Source: Tanytarsus gracilentus (Eukaryota > Arthropoda > Insecta > Diptera > Chironomidae). Taken from it: 64,000 nt of DNA. The DNA lies in contig JAXRKN010000045.1 in NCBI GenBank assembly GCA_038502055.1, positions 7,801,501-7,865,500 on the forward strand. Direction: 5' to 3'. The position numbers and the translations under genes were made by a program. The notes under the pieces were generated by a model that was not told the origin of the DNA, did not search any database, and saw only the letters and a program-made list of their open reading frames with translations. Below, piece by piece: positions 51,800 to 64,000 of this stretch. Numbering within the stretch: position 1 is the stretch's first letter; each line of letters starts with the position of its first letter.

Positions 51800-52055
51800 T
51801 TTTAAAATCTAACCATGCCTGCTTGGAAACACATTTATTTGAAATTTTTAACCGCTGTTTTTATTTGAAAAATTTTTAATGAGCGTTTAAAAATTAAGAT
51901 AAAAGATTGATAACGCTTCGTGGAAATCGCCATCACACTTTTTTTTGTCTGGTAGTTAAAAAAAAGTGTTTTTCGAAATAAAAGTGGAGTTAAAAAAATT
52001 TAAATAAATGTGTTTTCGAAGGGCATGTGGTGTTTTTTTTACATTTTTTTTTTTA
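51800..52055. mobile_element. Foldback MITE-like element, diverged copy 2
   Basis: Arms with GCCTGCTTGGAAACACATTT and AAATAAATGTGTTTTCGAAG mirror each other and match the arms of the element at 24.1-24.4 kb. The interior (AATGAGCGTTTAAAAATTAA and the following bases) is the reverse complement of that copy's interior, so this copy is inserted in the opposite orientation. Its outermost arm parts are missing or decayed, which points to an older insertion. Confidence 0.7.
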
Positions 52056-55000
52056 AAAACTAGAAGTGTTGTTAATAAATTTCACGTTTTGATTAAATGA
52101 ATACGAAGAAAAATGGCACATGGACCACACGTTGGGTGTTCGTGAGAGGTCAAGTGTGCAAAAATTATTTTTTAATGTCAAAAACAAATTCAAAGAGAAA
52201 TTAATTTTTTAAAGCTGTAAATTAATTTAAAAAAAAACTCTAAAATTCTTGTCAAAATTTGAATAACCTCATTTTCTTAAAATCTCTCAAAAATTCTTCA
52301 ACATCATCGAAAATCAATTTCATTAAAGAAAGGTTGAAGCTCCCATTTTCTCGCTCTCTCGGGATGTTATCATCACAACACCATAACATAATTGCCTCAT
52401 TTGCATCTTAAACCTGTTACCTCCATCCGGACAAGCAACACAACTCCGATATCGAAAGAAAATTATTATTTTTGTACCTGTTCTTTCATATTAAAGTTGA
52501 GAGAAAAAAATGAGAACTTTTACCTGTCTTGCTTGTTTCTTTTAAATATTCATCGCGTTTGGGATCATTTGTTACATCGCATCGCATCACGCATATGAAG
52601 GAATTGGAATTTTGTATACGGTTTTCAGTGCTTATGAATCATTAAGGAGAATGTGGATACTTTAACACCGTGTAGACACGTAAGATGAAAAAAATTAAGG
52701 AAGAAATTTAATGTTCTTTAAAATCGATTTTTTATTATGAAGAAACTTCAATATTTTTTTTAAAAAAAAACTTTAAAATTTGTAAACAAAATATTTTTTT
52801 AAATTCTTCATTCTTTTTATAGTCTCATCGTTAAGCCTTCACGTGATGACTCGGTAAAAACTGTTACCTCTCTCACACTCGCTCTCTCTCCAGAGGAAAT
52901 GCGCGTCGATATTGAAAGATTATGGTCTGTGGTATTAATGATGACTTTAATGGCCTCTCTATGTATAGTGTGGTAAAAATGCACAACGTCCGAAGTGGAA
53001 CAGCCATGTAAATTGTGGGCTGTAAAAGCTTTTCGAAGCAAAAGAGATTTGTAGTAATGAGTTGTGAGGAGAAAATCATTTTCAACTCTAAATCAGCTCG
53101 GATTATTGATTAATGACTCGCAAATCTCGTGCTTTTAATGTACACACAAAAAAACATGTGAAAAGGCTCGTGTAAGTAAGAGCAAAAATTATGAATTCTA
53201 ACTGTTCATCAAAAAAAGAGCTAACAAGGGAGTTGAGTCAGACCGTATACGAATATGGAGATGTATTAAAAAGAGAGCGAGAGTTTTAGGCATGAATTGT
53301 TGACGGCAAAGGCACGAACAGATATTTTAATGAACCTGCTGCAAATTTATGAGCCAAGTGCAGAGAGATGAAAAATAATTTTTTTAAACCTAAAATATTC
53401 AAATGTCCGAACTTTAAAGCAAACAAACTTTAAAGTGAGAGGAAATAGCAAAATGTCTAAAATTGCGCAGGTTGCCTTCAAACAAACGTATTAAAAATAT
53501 TTTTTCTCTTCAACGTCCAGCGGCAATGGTACAATGTCATGTGAATTGCACGATGGAATTTATTTGTGAAGTGAAACCTGAGTTAATGGTAAAAATTTTT
53601 TATGCAACGTGACATGATCTTAATGTGAGATTAGAGTCGTAGTGGTTAAGTGGCTGGATTATGTGCCAATTATGTTGAGCAGGTGTGTGGTTTGAGAAAA
53701 AAATTCTTTGACTAACTCAAAAAAAATAATTACAAAAATCGTGTTTGAAAGTTTTAAATTTTTTAACGAGTTGAACTTTTTTTGCTACTTTTTCGAATGC
53801 AATGCTTAGTGAAATTTATTTTCTTTAGCATATTTTTAAATTTGTAACTTTGTAAGAAGTCATAAATCATTTCTCAAGTCATTCGTACATGAGCAGATGA
53901 AAATATTCATTATGAAACTTCATCATCGCTATATGAAGATGAAGATGAGAAAAGTTTCGTACTTAGCGCTTCTGTTTCGGCACTAAATAAATTTTCAACG
54001 GTGAATAAATTTTTAAATTCTAATTTTTAACAGTAAATTAATTTTTACAACATTTTCGTCACAACATTTAAAAAAGATCTTCACTCTTGATGTAATGGAA
54101 ACGCCTAAATGTTTTTTTAACCTCAATTATGATGATTTTCATTTATGGAAATTGCCTCAACATGTCGAATGTCTCGCACATATGCCGTATGTTGACCTAA
54201 ACAGTTATAGGCGAGTGAATAAAGCAGCAGCGCCGGGCTCAAGATTTTGACAATAAAATTCTCATACACATGGAATTAACCATGAATCACCTGAAAGCAA
54301 TGCTGCATACAAAACAATAAATTAAATTTTAAGGCACAGTATTTCGATGCATTCTGAACTGAGAAGCTGAGATTAGTGTCTGTCTCTGTGTGTGAATGGG
54401 AAAATTTCTAACCACAAGATGTCGTAAATTTTAAAACTACGAAAACATGCATTGGGAATATTTTCTCTCAATGAATTTTGTGTGTAATGTCGTAACATAT
54501 TTTCGGTTTCTGGTGCTCTTAGGATTATTGATAGCATGCTGCTCATTTTTGGGATAATCTTTTTATAATAGAGGCGGATTTTATGAGCAAAATACTTTCG
54601 AGTTCTCATCTTATGACTCTATAAAAAAAACTCCATAAAAGCATCTCAAAAAATCGAGTTCAAAGACCATCGAATTTGATTGAACACGCTTGATTAACCC
54701 GGACAGGATTAATCGCCAATTTTATATGCCGTGCGATAATTATTATGGACATATTGAGGGCAATTACAGCGCATTAGTCTCTGTCTCGACTTTTCGTGCA
54801 TCGTTTGAACTTTAATTCGTAAAAACTAACATTTTCAAGATCACGACTATGATGCAACATTTTAACACGCTCGAGTGAAATGTGAGCGCAAAAACTTTTT
54901 TACATTTCTCGCGCAGCAATGACCGTGACTCTCTTTCACGGCGAAGAGTCATAAATTTGTTCAATTATAAGACGAATCACGGCGTTTAGAGTCCATCGAA

Positions 55001-58000
55001 CAAATTGCAGATAGCTTTCGATGTGTGCCTTTATGACGCTTTAAATGGAAAAATTACCCGTGGAGTCGTAAAAAATTTACATTGTTTAGTTAGCGAGAGA
55101 TTTTTTCTAAGATTCTTCTTTCACATGGGTGGAAATTTAAAAAATTTCTTTAAATTCGTTTCTGCTTAAAAATTGTGAAATTTTAATGTCCACACATGCA
55201 ACCCAAAAAATTTATATCTTTCAAATCATTCAAAACGTTTCAGCAAATCAAAGTAACCTAATTGCAAATATTATTTTCAAATCAATGGATAAGAAAAAAG
55301 TAAGAAGATTGCAGAAAATTTGCTTCACACCATGAGAAGGAAAAAATTTCAATTATAAAGTTTGCATGCAGGCATTCATTCCACAAACCACAAGCGGCAC
55401 ACCAGCAGCTCTCCCATGAATGGCATTTAACATTGTTGCATCAACAATGCAGTTTTAAAGTTTGAAACAATTGCAAGAAAAAGCATCCAAGGTTTTCAAT
55501 TTTCATGACATTCTTGGACATTGTTTGGGTTGGTAATGGAATATTTGCATAAATTTAAATTAAATTAAAAATTTCCTTCCCTTGTTTATTTTTTTGCATG
55601 TAAATAAAACTCATGCTGAAAACTCTTTTAAGTGAGCCAGGACTCCATGACCTGGATAATGAAAAAAATACCTCGAATGTCTCACAGTTGAATGACTCTC
55701 ATTGTAAATTCCATTTTGCCACACAATAGGATAAAAAGCATTTTCCATCTCAATTATCAATCTGGTATTTGCAATGTGTATGCGCACAGGAATTGACAGG
55801 CACGAGGCGAAAGAATTTTCATTAAAATCTATTCAAATAAAGTTAATTTGATGTTGGGTTTGTCAGTAACTGAATTTCTCACTGCATGTCTGAAAGTGCT
55901 TAAATGGAAACATAAATACAACTCTCGAAATCAATTTGATAATCTAAATATTAGTAATTGCTGTGTTATTACAAGCATTTATGACAATTGTCATACCACA
56001 AAACTTTGACCATATTAAAATGTTTGTCGCATAACAATAATTTGCATGTGTCAATAATTTTTATGGCAATGGGTTGCCTTCAATTATGCATAGCAATATT
56101 TAAATGTACTAATGTACTGGTCATAAAAGGAATTTCATGATTGTCATTCTAGAATGTTTAAACAAGTGATTATTGCAGGGCATCAAATGCCATTAAATGA
56201 AAATTAGGAAATTTCAAGAAAATTAATTTTTTATTTAATTTTATGGTCAAGGTTTTGATTTTTTTATTCAAAGAAAATTTCATCAAATTTCATCATTTGA
56301 ATGTAAGAAAGATTAAAATTTTAATCTCTTTGAAAAATTTATTTTCTGGTATTTTAATCTTGTCTCATGTTCAGTTAAGCTGTCTCCATGACATAATTGC
56401 TGCATTCATTCTTGTCATCTTCCATGTCTTCTTATTTTGCGTCTTAACTGACAATAAAAATTAGATTTTGGAACACGTAAAAAAATCAAAAAAATTGGTT
56501 CGTTTTCTTGCGGTTTTATTGTCTCGTGGTTAGAAATTTTATTTATCAGAATATGGTTGGACTGTGATCTTTAAATTTAATTTTGAAATGAAGGGGTATC
56601 TAAAAAAGTATTAAATATCATGAAAAGAATTCCTTTCGCCATGATAATCATAATGAAAAAAAAATAACACAATGCAAAGTGTGCACTTTTTCGTATGTGC
56701 ATGTCCACGCCATCATGAAAGCGATGAAAACTGAGATAAGATGGAAAAAATTCACTAAATTGAAAAACAAAAGCGAGTAAAATTTCTTAAGAGGAGAAAA
56801 ATAGCGGCATTGCCATGAAATTAGATCCCAAATCCGTGAAATTGAAGTTTTTGCCTTGCACTCACTGACTAAACACAGTTTGGGCTGTAATAATTTACGA
56901 TTTCGCTTGAGACGAAAAAAATTTAGATCGAAAAAATCTGATTTCGCTAATTGTAAACACGACACTTGAAGAAATTTATTTTAACAACCGTGATGAAGCT
57001 AACAATCATGAAATTATTCATCATCATCGTGTCGTTCTGATTATCATTGCTTGGCTTTGTATTGTATTCAAATCATAGGTGCTCTCGAGACAATCCCACG
57101 GCATGTTATCACGTCGCACTTTTTATGTGTTAGATAATTTTTTTTGCGAGCTACCAACGACACAATTATTTGCTAAGTGCATGATTAAAAATATTATGTC
57201 AACGATAATTGTGAGATTTCTCATTTCTCCACGATCCGCAATCTCGTGTGGAGTTTTTTTTGTTTGAAGAATTCTAAGAGGAAGTTATAAAATCAAGTCA
57301 TTATAAAATATTTTCAGGGAATGAAGAACTTTTTGTTAATAGATGAGTGTAAAATTTTTAATTAAAGCGAAATTATTCAGCAAACTTTTTACAATCAAAA
57401 TATCCTCATGCAAAATTTATTCGATGCTCCAAAAACACCAAACAGGTGCTAACAGATTTATACATGATTTAAATTGTGTAACGGTACTTTGACGAAAAAA
57501 ATATCCGCGGACTCAAAAAAGCGCGCAAAAAATATTTTGATGGCATAACATGGAGAGACTTTTTTCTGCTGTGGTTCTTTTCACCAATATTGTTATGACT
57601 AAATATGTGGTTTCACATTAAACTCGCGAGAGTAATTGAAACTTTTATTTTTATGGTAATGGGATATTCCTTCTGAATGCATGCTCGAGATTTTTTTTAC
57701 ACTCAAACTTTTCGCTCATTTTCATTCAAGATTTCTTAAAAAGGTGAACGACGTAAACGCATTTAAACAAGTTTTTTTTGAGAGTATTTTTAGTGAAATT
57801 GGTGAAACGAGAAAGAAGAAAGTTTAATTTATGTCAACGGCGATCTACTTAATTTTTTTTTGGTGCAACGTGATCGGAGGAAGTGAGTGAGAAGAGTGTG
57901 GTGACAAATTATGTAAATTTTTAATTAGCGTATAGGTTAAAATTGAAAGAGAGAATTTTGAGGTGTCACCAGCGTAAAAATTCTCGTTAAGTATGTTCGT

Positions 58001-60751
58001 CACGTATTCCATTTTTGAGGTTAAGAAGAAATGAGAAAAACATGACTTTGAAATTAAATTAAATTCGTGGACAAAAAATTCTGAGAAATTGACTGCGAAT
58101 TAAATTGACATAAAAAAATGTCCACACCTTCACGAATTCCCGCCATCAAACAAGCACGCATCAATAAATTTTAAAATCGTTACGAAAATGCATCCTGTTT
58201 TTCACTTTATTCCTTTGTTCCTCAGTTTTATGGCTCAATTCATTCTCTCGAAAAAAATAAACTCAATTCACCCTCGATCTATCGCATCTGGATAATAAAT
58301 TTTAGTCTATTTACCTGCCGACTCTAGAGTTCATCACTTTGAACCTGTCAGACATACATTCAATTTAATTTAGAGGGTTTTTCTTGTACTTTAAAACCAT
58401 TCGCCTTCACTTCTTGTGTGAATCATCATATATTGAAGAGATTCATCGACTTGATGTGAGTGAAAGACGACGAAAATTAAAATAATTCAAAGACGAGAGT
58501 AGAATAATTTTATAAACGCAAGTTATAATATCGTCACGGTTGGTTTAAAGTTGTGAGAAATAAATTTAGTAAAATACCCGGTGTGGCTGTCGAATGATGG
58601 TCAATTTTAGTCGGTCAATATAATTCATGTCTGCTTGCTACTTTTGTTGATTTTAACCACGAGATACGAGCATGATGTTTAATTATGTTATTTCAGAAAA
58701 TATGTTCCAATCGACCGTTTGCAATGTGTTAGCATTTTTTGACATTTTAAGGGGTGTTCGAGAACTGTTTTGGAAGTGATTAAATATTTAGAGAACTTAA
58801 AAAGTATTTAAAATATTTTTTCATCTTAATTGTTCAATAAACAATAAAAATATTTTAAGAATTTTAAACAAATTTAAAAATTCCTAAGCATCATTAGACC
58901 AATTAAACTCCCACATGACATCATCTACATTTACTCCCTTTCTCGTATACTTTTGTCAAAGCTCATAGAGTAAAAAAGAATTACAAACAATTTTTTGTTA
59001 TTATGCATGAAGCATTTCTGGGTACGGCAAGGTTGTGTTTATAAACTCTCGAACTCAAAACTCTTTTTTTTCTGCTGATGACTCAAAATTAAAAAATGTT
59101 GAAAAAGCGGCACAAAGAGCGAGCGAAAGGCGAATGACTTTAGTTTACGCAGCAACAGCAGCATTTTAAGGCATTGCCAGGGTCCACTGACTTTAATTCC
59201 TTTTCTCTCTCTCTCTCTTCTCACATATTGCAAAAAAGAATTTTATTGCGAAATTGAGTTGTTGTTGTAGGCTCAAATGCATTCACGCAGCACACTTTTT
59301 ATTCAACGCCAAGCTGACCATCATGAAAAAAAGGGAATTAAAAGAGGAGAAGAAAGAGATCCGAAAAAGCGGTTAAGAAGCACACACAAATTGAAAGAAG
59401 AAGGAAAGAATCCAATTGGTATTAAATAAGACAAACCAGTTTCATCCAGAGATACACACACACGAGTGTGTGCCTTTGCCTTCAACATCAGCCACGGGTG
59501 GAAAAAGAGAGAAGAAGGCAAGAGAGAGGTTTTAACTTTTAAACAAAAAATTATGATTCATAAAAATGCTTTCAATCTCCTTCGCTCTCCAGTTGGATGA
59601 TGTTGAGCAAGAAAGGAGGGCAAGAAGAAGGAAGAAAATAAGAAATGAACATTTATAGTCGATGTGATGGCACACAAAAAACATCGAGATGAAAAATAAG
59701 GAATAAGAAGATTTCGATCGAGATTATTGGAAGAGAATTAAAAATTTTGGATCTTTTCCGAGGGATGAAAATTTTTAATAATTTTTTCAAAATAATTTTA
59801 TCCTCAATTTTGTTTTAAATCTTAAGTAAATAAGTTTTTTAAAAAAATACTTTACTCTACCTTATAAACGATGTTGACTGATCTTGAACTTCACACGAAA
59901 CTTTTTTGTGTCGATGTTCTTTAACACTTAATTTTCTTCTTTTTTTATTTATGGATAAAAAAATTCAAATTTAGCGATTAACCTTGAAAATATTTTTTTT
60001 AACACGTTCAACAAAATTTCTATCATTGATCATTAAATGATGTCGTCATCAAATTTGGTCATTTTTTTTCTCTCTCTCCTTTCACATCGGATTAATTTTT
60101 TTCCTCTTTGATATTCCTGTAAGATGCTTTTTTTCGGTTAACTTTTATGCATCACCCTGTGGATATTACACTTGACTATTAATGCCTTTTTTAACTGCAC
60201 TTTTAAGATCGTTTAGCGAAATTTTCACGATAAAATTCTAATGAATTTTTTTTTACAAAAATTCACAGAATATATTTTTTAAAGAAATTATATTTATAAA
60301 TAATTTAAAAGCGAGAAAACGAGAAAATCCGAAGAGACGCGTCTGATCGATACAAACTCAAAAATACGAATGAGAATGTAAAGTGAAAATGAAAATGTTG
60401 AGATCGAGCAAAACTACCTGTTGCATGTCTGCCACTCGCTCTCTCGGTTCGGCATTTTTACATATATTTTATTTTGAATGGAAATTTTAATGGTGGTTTT
60501 TCAAGCTTTGGAGAAATGAGAGGATCGCTCTTTTAAATTATGCACATCTCACACGATGATTTTTTTGGTGGTGAAAATTAAAATATTTTTAAAAATGTTT
60601 TAAAAACTCTAAACTCTAAATTTTCTGAGAAGAAAATAAATTTTGATCCAGTAAAAAATTCCTGGAATTAAAATTGAGCAAGAATAAAACTTTTGAATTT
60701 TAGTTACAATCAGACTTAGTGTCGCTTTCCGTGACTTTGAAATAAACTGCA
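52056..60751. other. Gene desert, part 3, ending at the LMW-PTP 5' region
   Basis: No gene is supportable. The last few hundred bases should include the promoter of the tyrosine phosphatase gene. A short AT-rich inverted repeat with a GGGATGAAAA arm lies at 59759-59815. Confidence 0.4.
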
Positions 60752-61301
60752 ATGACTCAAGTTAGTGAAAAAGTTAAAGTGCTGTTTGTTTGTTTCGGCA
60801 ATACATGCCGTTCTCCAATGGCTGAAGCAATTTTCAAGGATCTTCTTAAGAAGAAAGGAATTGAAGGAAAATTTATTATCGATTCTGCGGCATTGAGTGA
60901 GAAATTATGATATCATGAAAATTTATTCAAGATTAATTTTTTAAGGTTCATGGCAACTTGGAAGTGACATCAATGATTTTACTCGTGAAATTCTTGAACG
61001 TATTGGAATTAACGATTTTTCTCATAAGGCGCGTCAAATTTCTTATAAAGATTTTGCTGAATTTAATTACATCCTTGGAATGGACCTTTATCATATGAGA
61101 GAAATTGGAACAGCTGCTGATGCACTTAAAAGTCTTGCAAAAATTTTACTCTTGGGTGATTTTAATCCTAACAAAGCTGAAAGAATAATTCGTGATCCAA
61201 TTTGTGGACCGAGAGAAGATTTTGAAAAATGTTACGAGCAAATTTCTGTTAGCTGTGAAAAATTATTGGAGGAAATTTTGAATAAAAATGTTTTAATTTA
61301 A
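60752..61301 (+). CDS. primo-1: Low-molecular-weight protein tyrosine phosphatase (ACP1/primo family)
   Basis: Two exons, 60752-60896 and 60946-61301, encode 166 residues; the family is usually 155-160. The P-loop is near the N-terminus as VLFVCFGNTCRSPMAEA, with the nucleophilic Cys and the C-X5-R Arg both present. The general-acid Asp is in RDPICGPREDFE near residue 145. The usual DPYY pair of tyrosines after that Asp is replaced by DPIC, so regulation by phosphorylation at this site is unlikely. The intron is only 49 bp and splits a serine codon (AALS|SWQLG). The symbol is the closest fly name; insects often have several paralogues, so the exact orthologue is uncertain. The gene converges on ALKBH4 with 12 bp between stops. 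Confidence 0.92.
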
Positions 61302-61313
61302 ATTGACATTTTA

Positions 61314-62323
61314 TTATTCATCGAATTTAAGAAAATGTTCACTCATATGAAGAAAAGGTATCGTAAACTCACGATAAGCTATACACACACGACGTCCAGT
61401 AATATCTTCTCTCAGCACTGAATGTTCATATTGATATCGAGGCGCACCGTAAATCACCATTAGAGATCGTGCTGGTAGTGGAATTCTAATGAGAATATTG
61501 TCAGGAATATTGTCTGGAGCACTTAATAATGTTTCCATGCTATCAATGTTGTATTGTTGTGGGTATTTCAAAAAGTGTTTGGTAAGATTGAGAACAGTGT
61601 CTCCGATGCAGTTAACAGTAACGATACGTTCACCCCTAAAATAAAATGATCACATGTGACACTAGCAGTTGAGCTAAATTTTCCAATAACTCACCAAATC
61701 CATACGTCATCGATGTGAGGTTCTATGTGACTCCCCCTTTCTTTTTCGTACTCTAAAAAGCACTCTTCAATTATTTGCATGTCCTTTATAACTTCAAATT
61801 GGTTTAATCTTCTTCTTATAAACTTTGAATATTCATTAAACCCTTGAAAATTATCGACGCGAAGCTTCTTTTTTTTAAAATTGATTTTTGGTCCAAAATT
61901 CTTTTTTCTTCTGCCACTTTGACTTAGATCCCATGCGCTCTTATCAACATTACTGACTAAACTTTCCGCTAAAAATAAAGCCAATGAATTAAAATTCTAA
62001 CATTTAAAATAAATTAAAAACCTTCGGAAGTTGTGAGAAAATCAGGTAGAAGAAAAACGCCGGAAAAATCTTTTCCAGCTATTGATTGATGCTCATCACA
62101 GTTTTTAATTACATCCCATCCTTTAAATATTTTACTACAAGTAATACAGAAAACGTGCGAATCTAATTGCTGAAAAAAACACGTTAAAATAAATTTTTTT
62201 CATTATTTTTAAACTCACTTTAAATTCAGAATATAAATCCCTCGCTTTACGCTGCAGTAGATGCTCACACAACAAGCAAGTTCTTTTACCTTTGCACTCA
62301 CATGGTTTTTGCAAAGATTCCAT
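61314..62323 (-). CDS. ALKBH4: ALKBH4, Fe(II)/2-oxoglutarate-dependent demethylase
   Basis: Four exons, 62323-62219, 62169-62022, 61968-61695 and 61635-61314, give 282 residues, near the roughly 302 of human ALKBH4. All introns are GT-AG with matching phases. The N-terminus carries the family's cysteine motif (CECKGKRTCLLCEHLL), and residues 36-50 add another Cys pair (HVFCITCSK). The oxygenase core starts near WDLSQSGRRKKNFGPKINF. The iron site is EPHIDDVWIWGERIVTVN with distal His in YQYEHSVL and the cofactor Arg near GRRVCIAYRE. Mammalian ALKBH4 demethylates Lys84 of actin and is linked to actomyosin function and transcription; the same role here is inferred. NEP1R1 lies 287 bp upstream on the same strand. 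Confidence 0.95.
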
Positions 62324-62610
62324 TATCTAATTTTTAAGAAAAATTAATTTTTTGCATGCAATTTTTTTGAGATTTCAAAACAAATGTCGATATGGCTTCA
62401 CTTCGCCGTTTATTAAAGTCCATATGGCCATTAAATGTAATTTCGATTTTTCGAAGTTAAAATCCGAACGGACGTTAAAAAAGTTTAAAACTACAAAAAT
62501 TATCCTCTTGTTAAGTCAATTAATTTTATTTTGATCCTTGAATCATTGGCAAAAATCTCTTATCGTTTATATTTGTTTCTGGTTTTTAGCCTTCATCTTT
62601 TCAGCCTATT

Positions 62611-63217
62611 CTATGACTCTTTATTAAATCCTTTTAAGATCAACATGCCTTTCTCATTACAGCTCATGTTAAAATCTCCCAGGACATTGCGAGTCCTTGA
62701 AATTATAATCTAAAAAAATGGGGTTTAGAATTATTATTAGCAAATAAATGAATGGCTTTAATTTACCTGTGGCGATATCACTCGTTTGTGGACGCCGAAG
62801 AAAACAAATAAAATAATTAAACCCAATGCGGAAATAAAGAAAATTGGATGGTTCATGAGAGAGTCAAAGAACGGTAGATATGACGTCCTTGGATCTGTAA
62901 GCCTAAGATTGAAATTCTGATAAGATACGATTTTTTATTTAGCTGCCAAAAAAACTTACCAAAAGAAAGCAGAAATCATCATAGCCGTCGAAACAAGTCC
63001 AAGGATTACTAAAAAATAATTAATTAGTTTTAATATTGCTGCTAAGTACCAACTTACTTCTCCATCGAAGACAGCCAGGATGGAGACATGCTAGAACTTC
63101 CGTAACTCGTCTTTCGAAAGCCTTTAAATCTGAATAAAAATTTTCAATTATTACTTTTTAGTTTATTTTTTAATTTAGACAAATTTCACCTTCACAAGTG
63201 GTTGATTCTAATGACAT
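62611..63217 (-). CDS. NEP1R1: Nuclear envelope phosphatase-regulatory subunit 1 (NEP1R1/TMEM188)
   Basis: Five small exons, 63217-63190, 63129-63058, 63008-62960, 62902-62767 and 62709-62611, give 127 residues against 125 in human. None is long enough to stand out as an open frame, but all junctions are canonical and in phase. The protein reads DLKAFERRVTEVLACLHP, then a first membrane segment (ILGLVSTAMMISAFFW), TDP, FFDSLMNHPIFF, a second membrane segment ending GVHKRVISP, and a tail with RTRNVLGDFNMSCNEKGMLI. This matches the family from end to end. The partner is the phosphatase CTDNEP1/Dullard, which dephosphorylates lipin at the nuclear envelope and ER to control lipid synthesis. The start ATG begins the short MSLESTTCE leader. 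Confidence 0.93.
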
Positions 63218-63404
63218 TTTATGTTATTTACACTTATTACTATGTTTTAAGTCAATGTTTCCTGTTTTACACAAATTAATTTAATTTTTATGACAAAATT
63301 GTTTTTTTTTGCTGAAATTTTTATTTTTGTTTTGAGTGATGAAGTTTTACGTACGTAAAAATTCGAAAATTTTAGGGACGTTACAAAATAATTTTATTTC
63401 AAAT

Positions 63405-64000
63405 TTAGAAAGGTGATTTAAGGATCTTGTAGCGTTTCGGATCTGTGTTTTTGATATAAGACAGCATTTTTGTCAATTTTATTTGCTGCTCGCTTTTGAG
63501 ATTCACGAAATTTGCCATTAACAATTCAAGTTCATCGTTTGAGAGGGGCTCCACTTTAACAACAGCTGTTGAAGGAATCGAGTTAGAATTGACACTGGAA
63601 GCAATTGACACACTCGGCTTTGGATCTTCAAGTTTTCTCTCACTATGATCGAGCTTTTGCTCGTCATCCTCCTCAGTAAGATCAATTTTTGGAATCTCTG
63701 TCTTGATCATAACAATATCGTCGTCGTCAACGTTATCAGTTTCAACACGTGGCGTTTGAAGATCCTTAATCACGTCACCAAGATCATAAATCACTCTATT
63801 AAAGATTGTTGTTGACTCTTCTAAATGAGCTTTTGACTCGACATATCTGCATGCGGTTTTTAAACCACAATAAAATTCATCATAGAAACAAACAGTTGGA
63901 AGCATGAGTGCAAAATCTTGCGATAAACTTGAAATTATAACTCGAATCAATCTGAAAAATTCATGTTTCACGTCGGGATGATTCTTAAGGTACTTATTGA
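63405..64000 (-). CDS. C-terminal part of an unrecognised nuclear-looking protein (5' end outside window)
   Basis: The open frame enters from beyond 64000 and ends at a stop at 63405, giving at least 198 residues. The visible N-terminal part is helical (KYLKNHPDVKHEFFRLIRVI, then LMLPTVCFYDEFYCGLKTAC). An acidic linker follows, and then a conserved-looking C-terminal helix pair (DELELLMANFVNLKSEQQIK ... NTDPKRYKILK). The linker contains a SUMO-interaction-type motif (IDLTEEDDE) and several psi-K-x-E sites (IKTE, VKVE, LKSE). I do not recognise the family. A chromatin or transcription role is only a guess from these motifs. The stop lies 187 bp before the NEP1R1 start on the same strand. Confidence 0.75.
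   Translation of the reverse strand, partial: NKYLKNHPDVKHEFFRLIRVIISSLSQDFALMLPTVCFYDEFYCGLKTACRYVESKAHLEESTTIFNRVIYDLGDVIKDLQTPRVETDNVDDDDIVMIKTEIPKIDLTEEDDEQKLDHSERKLEDPKPSVSIASSVNSNSIPSTAVVKVEPLSNDELELLMANFVNLKSEQQIKLTKMLSYIKNTDPKRYKILKSPF

Noticed and set aside
1..64000. CRISPR arrays, operons, bacterial-type ribosome binding sites
   Set aside because: The sequence is eukaryotic nuclear DNA with spliced genes. No direct-repeat/spacer array of CRISPR type is present.

Overview
The window looks like nuclear DNA of a fly, most likely a nematoceran dipteran (midge- or mosquito-like). It is AT-rich, the genes have short GT-AG introns of about 45-100 bp next to very long gene-poor stretches, and every recognisable protein is an insect-type orthologue. 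The species cannot be fixed from sequence alone. All gene models below were assembled by eye from reading frames and splice sites with matching phases.

Left block (about 1-5.3 kb). A three-exon secreted odorant-binding-type protein (minus) is divergent from mitochondrial ribosomal protein L40 (plus). mRpL40 converges on the GPI-transamidase subunit PIG-S (minus). The prolyl hydroxylase OGFOD1/sudestada1 lies between PIG-S exon 2 and the only start exon I can find for PIG-S. One 16-nt coding exon at 5301-5316 fits in phase onto both OGFOD1 and PIG-S, so the two unrelated proteins may be alternative splice products of one promoter. This is the most unusual observation here.

Middle-left (about 7.9-22.6 kb). 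One large minus-strand gene encodes a PLEKHA5/6/7-type (kramer-like) scaffold protein with a PH domain. It has two mutually exclusive 3' ends that are joined in the same phase: a 3.2-kb terminal exon with its own poly(A) signals, or nine short exons ending in coiled coils. Its introns contain inverted repeats that resemble small-RNA precursors.

Centre (about 22.6-60.7 kb). This is a desert of about 38 kb with no gene I can support. It holds a foldback element with a second, inverted copy 27 kb away. It also holds a 129-bp minisatellite inside a segment with inverted ends, and a 1.75-kb terminal-inverted-repeat element built from degenerate GGAAT-type repeats with a tRNA-like insert. Further along are a GC-rich insertion between exact 20-21-bp direct repeats, and several hairpins that share a CAAGGGATGAAAACTT-like arm.

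Right block (60.7-64 kb). Low-molecular-weight protein tyrosine phosphatase (plus) converges, with 12 bp between stop codons, on ALKBH4 (minus). ALKBH4 is followed upstream on the same strand by NEP1R1 (the regulatory subunit of the CTDNEP1/Dullard lipin phosphatase) and by the C-terminal part of an unrecognised nuclear-looking protein rich in SUMO-type motifs, which runs off the right edge.
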